Part shown: positions 24,401-36,400 of the stretch, piece after piece | How positions within the stretch are numbered: the first letter of the stretch is position 1 | Layout: every line of letters starts with the position of its first letter | Source of the DNA: Nereocystis luetkeana | Lineage: Eukaryota; Sar; Phaeophyceae; Laminariales; Laminariaceae | NCBI GenBank assembly: GCA_031213475.1 | Contig: JARUPZ010000014.1 | Location: forward strand, 7,267,491-7,331,490 | Direction of reading: 5' to 3' | DNA: 64,000 bases | The notes under the pieces: model-generated | Told to the model about the DNA's origin: nothing | The model's database searches: none | The model's input: only the letters and a program-made list of their open reading frames with translations | Made by a program: the position numbers and the translations under genes

Positions 24401-27400
24401 ATGGAATGCCGAAATGCCATGAAACACACACGCCAAAACGTTATTCCAAGGGATTGCTTGGGCGCAGATCCGCCGCCCAGAAGCCCCGCCAGCCAGAAAT
24501 ATTTTGACCAATGAGAAACATGCGGTAGCACGGCTTCAGAAATCAAGCCGCGCGTCCTCACCAAAATCTCGCGCTTACCTCGCCGCCCGTGACGACGTCG
24601 GGCTGCACGGCGTTCAGCATTTCGTTTTGCCCAATCTTATTCTCTGAGCTCGGCATGAGGACAGCAATACGTAACCCGAATTTGCCGCAGACACGAAGTA
24701 TGGGGTGGGATGGGGTGGGGTATGAGGATGGCGTTTGGCGGCGTTTGGTGGCGTGGGGTGGGGTGTAGCGAGGTGACATGGGGTGCGACGGCGTGGGGTA
24801 GAGATGGGAGTGGAGGTGGGCATTGGAGTGGGGTTGCGGGTTCGGTTTCAGGTGGGTGGGAGGGGAGGGGAGGGGTGGGGTCGGGGCTGAGCACCGGACT
24901 CCGGGTGGTTGTGTTCTTCGAGGGAGGTCCGGAGCACGATACGGGTGCGCCTAAGGGCCTGGCGATCCCCTTTGAGTTTCGTGAAATCTCCTTGTAAACT
25001 GACCAACTGCTTTTTTGTGATGGTTCGTCCGCACGTACAATCATCATAACTTATTGTGGGCCCCGACGGCTATGACCGTCATCACATTGCGCCGTTTCCC
25101 CAAGCACGTGATCCAGCATCACCTTGCTTGGCTCGTCGTCGATCAAGCTCGTCGCCTCCTTTGGTTGGTTGGTTCCTACACCCCAAGTATTTAATTACGA
25201 AATGCTGCCGCTTGACTGCACGGGGATTCCTATTCGTCGATGAAACGGGATAGACAAGCCTTACCGGACACATCGAGCCTCGTGAGTGATCGGTTTCGCT
25301 TTATGGCCTCCATGAGGTCGCAGCACTCGTTGTCGTCGACATCGGCAGACCTCAGGCACAGGGTCTGGAGGGAGCAGCTCGGGTGCGCCAGATAGCCGCG
25401 AATTATTGCCGCCGCCTCGTCCACCTTGGCCGCGTTGAAACGATTGTGTGATTGATTATTATAGGTATACATAATATGTGCGTATGAAGTTACTGCAATA
25501 AAACATGAACAATGAGGTCAAGGCGTGATTTTTTTCGAACGGTGTGTTTTGCAATCTATGCGTGACACGTTCAAACGCCCGGAGTGTGTGTTGTATGACC
25601 TCATACCATCACGGAGACATCGGACTAGAAGCGTGCCGGATGAAATGCTCGCAAGGCGGGCGTATAGGCAGTACATACTGTTGTTTAGGTTTGTCGCGGG
25701 ACGAGCTGCATACCCCACCCGACAACGGCCTCGAGATGTGCCCCGGTATAGGATACTTCTGATTTTCCTTAGCTTCGTCACGTCATGAATGCGAATGCAT
25801 TATCTCACCCGAAACCCGACTTCTTCGAGAATGTTTGGAGACTCAACCCGACCAAGGATTTCCATGAGCTTGCCCCCAACACCAAATATACCCTCAGAGT
25901 CACCGTTCTCACCGATGTACAAATAGGTGCTCACAGTACGAGCTCAACCAGCCAGAAAATAATGCCTCGGAAGACGGAAAACCATTACAACCCCTACGGC
26001 GCGAAGAACCCCTTCGCTGAATATTGTGAGATAACCCCGATACACAATATACTCAAGGCGCGTAGATCAGATTCCGCAATACACCATGATATGCGACTAT
26101 GCCGAGGTAGATTCTCTCTTGGCGGTGAAATGGCACGGGCCTTGAACGTGCCTCCTCCTATACGGTAGCATGACTACCGGGGTTTCCACACGCCGCGTAA
26201 ACGGTGCTTGTACTTTTTCGCTTGAATATTTAGACAAACACCAGGTGAAATCTTGCGTGCGCGTTTGCTGCAAATATGACTCGCCGGTGGACGTGAACAT
26301 GTTGCCTCTATAGTTCGCCAGTAGAGCAACAATGCCTAAGCCACAGTGTCGCTCGGGGGTACGTGGGCATATATATGCACCTACTGTGGACAACGGGCGG
26401 AGTGTGCCAGCAAATCAGGGAGTGACGACAGACAAACCTTCCTGCGATAATGTTACGTTTCGCGACTCCCTCTTCAAGATGCTGACCTGGCCTCATCATC
26501 AGCGGGCATGAACATCGGGTTTTACTGGCGCTTGCCGAGTTCTAGGCAACCCCACCGTTTCACGGATTCTTCACTTGGTGAAGGCATTTGAGTATCCCAC
26601 GAACACTGACCACGACCAGGGTAGGTCTCACTACGTTTCTGCGTCAGTCTCCTCTCCCTGCAGGAGCTCTCGAACAGGGGAGAAATAAATACGTACCCGG
26701 TGTCATCGGGATCCGAAGAATATCTTTTCAAGTATTCGTCCGTTACATGATAAGAGATGTATACCCACAGTATTAGGCTGACCCATGGTATTGTGTGAAC
26801 GGGGCTCATTTCGCTCAGACCACTCCAGGCGGAAATATACGCCTGCTTTTCTCGTGCTGTAAGTACCCCTGCGTATGGTACTTCGTATGTCGTAGCACGG
26901 GTCTTCCGAGAAACCATAAGCGGTCACTGTGCTGATACCACCAATAGATAGCGACACGTGGTGCACGATAGATGGGGTTAGAACTTTGCACGAAATGGGT
27001 AGCCTTCCTGGCAGGCGAGATCCTTTATACATTTAGGACTGTAGTCTCCCCGTGTGAGAACAAACCACTTAAAATCTAAGTAGGTTGGCCCTAAAACGGG
27101 ACTGCGGTACTCAAAGGGTAAAATAAGGACTTCCAGTACCAACTCAACTTGGTCGAAATACCGTTATGTTTAGGGTATTTTTTATCGTGTGGCTAGGGTC
27201 GCACGTACGTTTATGTTTTTTTTACTCAGTTTTTCGGGTTGGGCATACACAAAGCTCCTCAAGTCAGGAGGATTGTCGGACACGGTATACGGGCACAGTG
27301 GCACACATCTCCCGTATTGCCCTGATCACGACACGCGATCGATTCTAATTTTACAAGACATACATTATTCCGGCACGACGTGCTAAACGTTCTGCCGGCG

Positions 27401-30400
27401 AGCAAGCCTGACAGTCATAAAACTGCTGGGGACACGAGGTGCTACTACAGCAGCATCCCCTACCATCGCTGCACACAAATCGGTTTGAAACCGCCCACCG
27501 CGATAGTGTTGCAAGCACACCGTCGTACATCACGAGCTCGGGTGGGCATTCATTAGATGGCAGCCCCGACCTTGTTGCTAGACAGATCCAAGCTCTTCAG
27601 CCCGGGCATCTCCACGACCAAGGCGCACAGCTGGCACAACGACCTGCATGCAGCACAACGCAGCACGATAGCACAAAAGTAAGTAGTTGAAGGAATTGGT
27701 ATTTTGAGGGGTGAAATGGAGTTCGTTGCTTTCAGAATATCCCCGTTTCCAATCTGTTCGCCGTGGAGGCGTTGCTGTTGTTATCACGTGCTCCTTCTCC
27801 CAGGAGCTATCTGGCGGGGAGTAACACCGAAATTGCATGAAGCGTGGTTCTTGTGAACTAGACGTTTCCAGCTTGACCTGCACAGCAGTAGTATTCAGCT
27901 CTGTCCCATACTCCAACCGCTTCCTCTTTGGTATAATATGGTACGCTCAGCATCTTTACATCGTTGTTCGGGGCAGGGTGCGTCTCCACGTAACACAATT
28001 TCAATTCATGCACACGGTGTTCGTTTTGTACTCGTGCGAAGGAACGTCAGGCCAAAGCATCCTCAATGCCTGCCACCCTTTGCGTGTGGGTAGCGTGTCT
28101 ACAAGTAACGCTTCAGGCAAGAAATACCTCGAAGCCCTTGTGTGTCGACCTCTGGCACAGCAGTTCGCGCGACGTACGTGAGATAATATCGTGCTCCGTA
28201 TCTACCAGCACCGCATATAGGTACATAATATGCCCCTTCTACGGGGCCAAGGGTGTAAGAGCCGAGAAAGGTGCTCGACTGAAGCCGCATTCCCCGCGTA
28301 TAGCAGTAACGTCCGTCGTATGTATCGCGTTTTTTTTTCTCAATAGACTCATCCTATTGTAACTCGGGGAGTCAGCTGTGCTACGACGGGTGTTGATGAG
28401 TCAACCGTACTGCAGCAGGCACTGGGGAGTCAACAGTGCTTATCGCGGGTATTGGGGCCGGTTACACCTCTGAGCCCAACCATCGAACATTTGCCGCCGC
28501 CGGAGCTCCTCAGCCATTGCACGTCTCAAACTACCCAATATCCGATGCATGATTAGTATGATCCAAGAACCTTACACCTCATACGGGGACGGACACACAC
28601 GGCAGTAAAGTAGGAATCACAGGTAGACATTCACATCAAAATCAGAGGCAGCACGTCACGCAACGGCCTCGGCTCCCCCCGTGGCTCAAGATATGCGTAT
28701 ATAGAAAAACCCGTGCCACGATAGATTTTCGTAATATTCGTTTGGCCGAGACGTTTCTGGTGGCCGGTGCGCCTCAACTGATTTAGCTACCTCAAATGAT
28801 GTTGAAATGCCCTCCAGATGCCCTACAACTTTTTACGGTGCATACCTACTGCTGTAGGACGTGAGATTGTTCATCTTGTTTCGTGGCGGTCGCCAATATG
28901 TCTGGTGAGAGTTATCGCTCTTCAAAGTGAGAGGAGCCTCAGGGAAACTAGAAGCTACCCGTATATGGCACACCCCAATAATGCAAGCCCCCTGTAAGGC
29001 AAACCCCTACCATTTCGTGTTTGTGCCCATCGAGGGCTCTGCTCATTACTGCATGTTAACCCCCCTCCGTAGTAGCCCGGACGCGCGTTGTGTTAGAAGT
29101 GACACTTACTTATGTGTTCTGGGTTCCCCCTCGCTCAAAGAACTCTACATATCCGACTAACAAAGAAAGGTACACTTTCAGTAGACACATCCAGTCAGAA
29201 ACGACCTCCCCCGCCTAAAGTCAAACCGTAGTATTTTTCATCACGTAAACCGCGCATACCCGTGTAACACTTGGAAGCGACAAACAAAAAACGAGAAATC
29301 CGACAAGACTCGAGTAGTTCCTCTCCTCTCTCAGCTGAGAAGCATCGTACCTACTTCGTGAAAACGTTTTGGCCAACAAACGGTACTACCCTTGTGTCGT
29401 AGGGTCGCGTTCTCGTCTGGGATTGTGTTTCAAGGCTGAGCTCATGACTCGGTTTCGACGTCCGTAGTTGGATCACGTACAACAGGCCTCCCCGAATCTT
29501 TGGCGTTAAATTATGTACCCCTGGTAGGTGCTACCCCTCTCCCAGAAGGCTTCCTTACCGGTCGGTGAGCCGATTGTCGGCCACGTTGAGCGTCTTGATG
29601 TGCGGCAACCTGGTCAAAACCTGTCGAAGGAAGGAGAAAAAAAGAGAAGCGGCTTGTTGACGCAGAACTGTAACGAAATGGCCCGAAGAACATCGGTTTT
29701 CTGCACTGGTAGGTGTATGACGAGCATAGACGGCACGTCGCGTCATCACACAATTAGTCGCAGCACGGCCCCACCGGCATCGACTAATGTGTATTACGAG
29801 AAAGGCGCGGGCGCACGACTTTTCTTAGGGCCAGGAGCGGGGGGGGGCTTTCATGCGGTCGGGATGTCTCATGCGCTTGCTTCGGCGAGATACACGAATG
29901 GCAAGCAGATCAAGGCCTATATACGAAGACGGAACTACTGATGTGGTACGCTGGGTACTCATGGCGCGTCGTGAAGGGGGTGCTAATCACTTTGTAGCGG
30001 ACGTTCAGCAATGCTTGACGTTCTAAGGGGCGTTCAGGATCTCTGCTAAACTTCTAACAGGGAATCGAACGAGAGGGGCGCGTGGTCCCATGTGCACTCC
30101 CCCCCAGATCAGCACCACTCTTTTAATACCTCCGCGGCGGCGCACATGACGTCATCGCCCAGGCCCCTGTGCGCGAGGTTGAGGTCTTGAAGCGCAGAAG
30201 GTTGCCTGAGGAGGATCGGTACCGGCATGCGGCCCATGGCCAGCATCTTCCGGATAAACTCTTGCCGGGGTGTGTGACCTTCCTCGCTCAGCGCCGCCGT
30301 GTCTCCCACGATTTCTACCTTCACGTTTTTCAGAAGATGATCCCGTTTCGCAAGCCATACATGTGCAGAAAATGATTTTCTTAGTGATCAACGAAGGAAA

Positions 30401-33400
30401 ATTATACTGCACAATGCCGGACGAGGAAACATGTGAAAACGTGAATGTGTTCACACACAGGACAGATCACCGACAGATCAGCGATTCCCCGATTAAGTAT
30501 CTACAGATCCTCAAGGGAAGATAGGCTCTTGATCTGTATGCCCTGTATGCTCCAGCGCATGTTGCCCGGCGGCAGCCGAATAAATATGAACAATCAAGCA
30601 CGTATCTCCTGGGTTGGTCGCACCAGTACCACATGTAAAGGTCCTGGGCAACACACTATAACACGGAATGTTGAAGGGTCTAGAGGATCTACTCGTACGT
30701 GGATGTACGTAAGTAGATCGTTATTTGTCCGATGTGTATGGAATGTTTCCCCTCGTGTTTCTTTCTCACCTCCTGTTTTTGTATGCTCAATCCAAAAGTT
30801 GTGCAAATACACACACTTCAAATAGGACAAACAGCCCCCCCCCCTATATACGTAGGCGCATCACGGACTTCTTAATAACAAAAACCCCCACGGTCGTACA
30901 CTGAAACATCGAAAAAATAGCTCCAACTCTAGTTTCAAATGGTTTGTTGTTCCATGAACATGGTGTCCGAAACAAGCAGTTGGAAGTTTTCAGCGGTTGA
31001 CGAACCACAGGTGGCCGACCCTCACACCCCCCCCCTCCCCCCTCTCCTTTGGGCAGTGTGGATGCGCGATAATCCTTGTAGATACATCGAAGAGCGTATC
31101 AAACTCAACCAAAGGTGTCGACATCCTCTCAAAATAGTCACACCGTATGGTGTGCTACATTGCCCGGTGTCTCCACGAAAGTATGTTCCCCGGCCACATG
31201 TAAAACGTTGAATCGTCGTGTGGAAGGCCATGTCGCTCTGGGGAGGGGGGGGGTCGGTATCCTTAGGCCGAACCAAGATGCCATTTCTGACGGACTGGGC
31301 TCCCCGACCGAGTACCTACCACGGGAGTCTTGCCACGGATACTCATACGGTCACATGACTCAACTCGCTCAGGAGCCCTCGGCCGAGAGACGCGTCCTAT
31401 CTCCCTCCAGTCTTAGAGCTTCCACACAGTGTTTTTAGGTGTTCCGCGGCATGCACCCGCTACGAGATTAAGGCTCACGCTACGCTATGCTACGCTATGC
31501 TACGCTACGCTACGCCACGCTACGCCGACGTTTTTTTATTAATTTGTTTCTCTGAATGAGGCACAGAGCCACCACTAGTAGTCCGAGTGGGCATATACGT
31601 GGCCATGACAAAAGGAGGCACCCCTTCCCCCCCTTACGGTCGCACCTACTACAGCAGTACTCGGTCTCGTACCGAAGCACAGCTAACGTTTGTATTAACA
31701 ATGAACGAAACAACGATTTCGAACATCCTGAACGTCCCTTCGGCACACACCGGGTGTTACGTTTGTACCCCAACATGTTTCCATGACCCTCGTTGGCTGA
31801 AGTTCGAGTTTACTCCGTGTTCTGTCTCCCACGATTTCCGCATTTGAAACCAAATCCTCCCGGTACATAGATCGTGATTTTCTGAGCTCGTCGGTCACGG
31901 GAGGGGCTCAAGGCATATATACCTCTCTTTGAAACATGAGCTCGACGAAGTTTGTTGGCGGAACCCGGCCCCCAATTTATGTGAGCTACGTCCGTACATT
32001 AGGCCTGAGCCCCATGCCTGGTACTCGACTGTAGAAAGAAGTGTCCTACATTTGTTACGTACGTACGTAACCGGTAGTCGCCCACGTGGAGAGCCCAACC
32101 GGTCCGGAAATGTTTGCGCAAAAACTTGGAACTCCTACCGTAGAACTGCTCCCTTTACGAATGTGATCCAGTTTGTGCGTACGTGAAGACAGGAGGGAGG
32201 GGAGGGGGAGGGGGAAGGGGGGGGGGGGGGATACGTGCGGGTCTTCACAACGTCGGACTCAGACGACGAGCTACCCACACAATATACTCCGTAGTTGATA
32301 CGGGCGTACACATGTTCCTCACTACCGTAGTGGTTCCTCTGTAGTGGCGGGTGAGAGGTGCAGGTTGCCCGCGACGTACATGGCCTGTGAAATTGCTTGG
32401 CACATGCCGGATTAATCCGTGTGGCAATGCGCGGAGTTGGCGCCGGTTACCACCGCGAAGTGCCGGTGTTGTTGGCTGGCGCATACCAGCATCATAGAGG
32501 GGCCACTACTCTGTACTCTCGTATGGTGTTTTCTTCGATCGGGCAGGGTGCAACATGACCGGCTGCTCCAACGATGATCACTCATGAACATTTCCTTGGA
32601 ATAGACTCGTTGAAGCTCTTGACTTGAGGCGCTCCACACGACGCGCGCTCCGATAGGTGTAGGATTGTTTGGAAAAAAAAAAACGTTTTGTGACCGACAA
32701 GTTCTTTACTAAATGAGCTACCGCAAAGAGGGTTGACGTCTGCACAGGCGTGCTGCTGAACCGAACTTCAGCGCTCGATCGAGTTTGTTCCAGAACGGGA
32801 ACGCCGCCGATACCGAGCAAGAAGTGTCTTCAGAAAAATCGTGGGTCTGCAGTAGAAGTAGGGCCTTCTGAAAATAAACGTGTTCGACTCCAGAACCCTC
32901 ACTGCCGCCGAAAGAAGCCGAGCGATGGAAATCGATTGTACACCCGTGCGACCTCCCCTCGTTGAAACACCACTTGTGCTTTAGCCAGTCGTTGCTATCA
33001 TTCAATGCATACCTACATTATTCCGCGGGATTGGGTTCACGTCTTGCTTTTCTTCCAAACTAATCCGTCTTCGGCAAAGGCACAGAGCTTCGGAAGCGAA
33101 CACGTGAAGCCTAGGAACCAGTAGGCGGTCCCCTTGGGTAGCATAGGCCGGGTACACGTTCCCAGGAGCGGGGAAAGACCGCTCGACTGCTAGGTACTCG
33201 AGAGCTATAATTATAGGAACCTACCAGCACAAACCCACACACACTGGGTATCTCGTATGTTGTAGAGCAGTACAACGGTTGGGGTCGGTGCCATCTTTGT
33301 ACAAAACTCATCACATGAAGAGCTCCACCAGCCCAACCGAAAGTCGATGAGGTTTGTTCGCGCCGCCCAACCAGTATTTTGGTGCGACATGTACGAACCC

Positions 33401-36400
33401 TAAAAAAGCGAAAATAAGTAAACTTACCACCACCAAACTAATCTGCTGCCCAGCATGCAGTTGCTCACTTGGGGAGCACCGCCGGTCAGAAACGATCGAG
33501 CTTAGAGGAACGTGCAGCTCCCACCGCGGGATGCTATCGAGTTGAATAGGTGAGGAGTCCCGTCGTCAACACGTGCAAGCCTTGCCGCAGCACAAACCTC
33601 TGTAGTAGCCGTCTACGAGCCTTCCGTACAGCCAACATCATAGTAGGTAAAGTGCGTCTCGTGATAGCTGGGAAAGCCCACCCAGACCAAGCTTGACCAG
33701 AGCAAGAAAACGCAAGAAATATGAACACCCTGTGGCTGATGGGTGTGGTAAACGTTCGTAAACACCTGGGAGAAAAACAAAACAAATGTTTACACACTAG
33801 CAAATTCATAACATAAATGTTCCTTCCACTTCCGCCCAGGGTGGCATGTACAATATATACGTACAACGCACCATACGTCGCCAGTCGCCCACCGGCGGTC
33901 TGCAACCACTGCTTTTCTTCACAGTCTTTTCGGAATGAAAGTACCTGTCGCGCCATTCGTCGGTATAGCTGGAAGAACTGCCGTCGGTTGTCGGGGCTCT
34001 TGGTGTGCGAATCCAGCGCCTGTCGCCCCAAGCCCCCGTCCGAGAGTTGGGCAAGGACGCCTCCGCGTTTCTCTGTCCACCGGTCAAATTGGGGGCGGCG
34101 AGTGTTGTGTTCAGGGACGACATCGAATATTTTCCGTCGAACTTGTAGAGTATTGTTTTTCATCTCACGTGCTATACGATAACGCCCCCCTCCCCCCCCC
34201 CCCCCCCCCCACGTATGATTTTCGAACTTTCTTTCGTGGACAAGCGGGGAAGTTGTAAGCGCCGAGCGAAGCGTCAGTGCAGAATAGACTAAAGAGAAGT
34301 CTCCAAAGCAGTTAATGTCGTTCGCCTGCGACCCGCCGCCCTCTCCCTTTCGATTTGGAGAAAATCGGGGCTGAATTTTAGCCCAGGTTGGAGATGTGTA
34401 ATATTGCGTTTCATAAACTCTATGGCCGCTGTGAAGCTCTATTGGGCGAACTACAAGGCTCGTGTAGTTCGGAGGGAATTTGGGGAAGCCTACCGGCTGT
34501 GAACCCCCCATATGGAGTTAACTCGCGCTACGCACTGCGTGCGTAGGTAGGCGAGTGGGCTGGTGGCGGGCGTATTGCAGGACACCCGTAGGCGCGGAAT
34601 GTTTGTGCACTACTGTAAGATATTCACCTCACACATACACCGCCGCGGTACAAAATATGCTACGCAGCTCCCGGTGGAATCCAAGACTAAGACTCTTAAA
34701 GTGCAGAAGATACCCGTAGAGTTGCCGGCAGGAACATGCCGCGGTGAGGTGGTGGCGTTTTTTTTTATCTGGTGGGCTGACGAGACTCCTCCAGCGATAA
34801 ATGTGTTTCTCTAGGATGTTTGTAATATGCTCTCGTGCGGTAAACCTTTGTTCTGTCACGTGCCTATTCGTAGCCCAGACATAAGATAATTCATGACAAT
34901 GGTCGTTCCGTTCTACGGTTCAAACATCGGCTATTGGGTAAGGTGCAGACAGGCCCTCGTCTTTGGAACTCTGGGAAAAACAATAGGTTTGCCCGAATAA
35001 AGGTATCCCTTCTGCATACGAAATATAGCAATATTTCGATAAGAAAGGTTTTGTAGTTTTACCGCAAATGGTCGCTTACCATAGCCCTGCAACAGTAGGA
35101 TATATGCTTCGCGCACATAGTAAGCAGAGCAACAGGTTATGCGCTACAACACGCAGTAGGCAGAGCGGATGGGGTCTCGCCTTTTTAGGATTTTTTATAC
35201 TTTTTTGGGAACCTTAAAGAGCTGTCTTCTTCGGACCCGGCCTCGGCGAGTACTCCACACCTCCCTCTAGAGGATTAGGTGAAAACATATTGTGGACATT
35301 GGTTTTTGTTGCATGGCGCCACAGTTCCTGGAAAACAAAGTTCGGTCTCGACTGTAGTCGAATACGTGCGAGCCAAAGCGAGGTAGGAGCGGACTCCACA
35401 CCAGCAGCCAACGACATTAAAGTATCCTACACATTCAGAAAACTACATCTAGACACGTTATATTGCCTTTTGTATCCAGGAGCATTGTCGGGATAAGCTA
35501 TATGGTCATCATCCAACGTTTGTGGGGTAATACATCCATTTTCAGATGGCGCTGGCGATGTTTCGTAGTCTGCCTCTACTGAGAAAAATTATTCCAGATA
35601 AAAACATGTCGCCACTTTTCTCTAGACGTCCTCTCCCCCCGCAAACCTCCGTGTGTCCTACCGCTGTCGTATCATAAACGGCGCGTGAAAACCCTCACCG
35701 TCTTCTCCAGCGGCAAAGCCTTCCCCGAAGTTATCATCACCAACGTGGCCTACCGTTTCCGATCCTCCGTCGCCGTGGATGGGGGTGCTATCGCCCAGAG
35801 CAGCCGGCAGGCGTTCGGTTGAGTCTGTGCGCAGCTCGTCGCCCTCCAAGCAGCGAGGGACCCCGAGAGCACGGTGACGTCCAAGGTGAGGGGAGGATAA
35901 CGAGTTCCCGTCTTCTTCGTCCCAGAACGTGCCTCGAAACGGTGCCGGCGGTGGGTCTTGCTTTGGGGTCACGGCGACGTCAGCCACAGCAGCAAATACA
36001 TCATCGGCGGCTGTAGCGGGAGGGGTGACGGCAGAGGTGGCGGTGGTGGTGGCGTTTTTTGCGCCAGCTTCGCCGTGTCCCCTTTCTGCTCCGGCGACTG
36101 GAGCTGGTTTGGCTGCTGCTGCTGCTGCTGCTACTGCTGCGGGGCTCTGTCGTCGCCCTGTCCTGTTCTTGCTCGGGCTTCGATCGCCTTTTTCGAAAAT
36201 GGAAGTTTTTTCGTCGCTGCTGCTGTCAATGTTGTCCTTGCGAGTACTCTCGTCACCGCTGCGGTCGCCCTCTATCTCTAAACGCGTGTGCTTGAATGTG
36301 TCCTGGAAGGAAGAAATCGGAATTTACAGAGGCGAACAGCGGACCGATGATGCCAAACTTCCAAGAGAGGGAGCGCTAGGCCTGCCGATTCTACGATATC

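Noticed and set aside
33534..34511. Unspliced 325-codon minus frame
   Set aside because: Only the part at 34141-33945 has exon-like borders and fits in phase; the rest runs through a G-run and lacks coding character.
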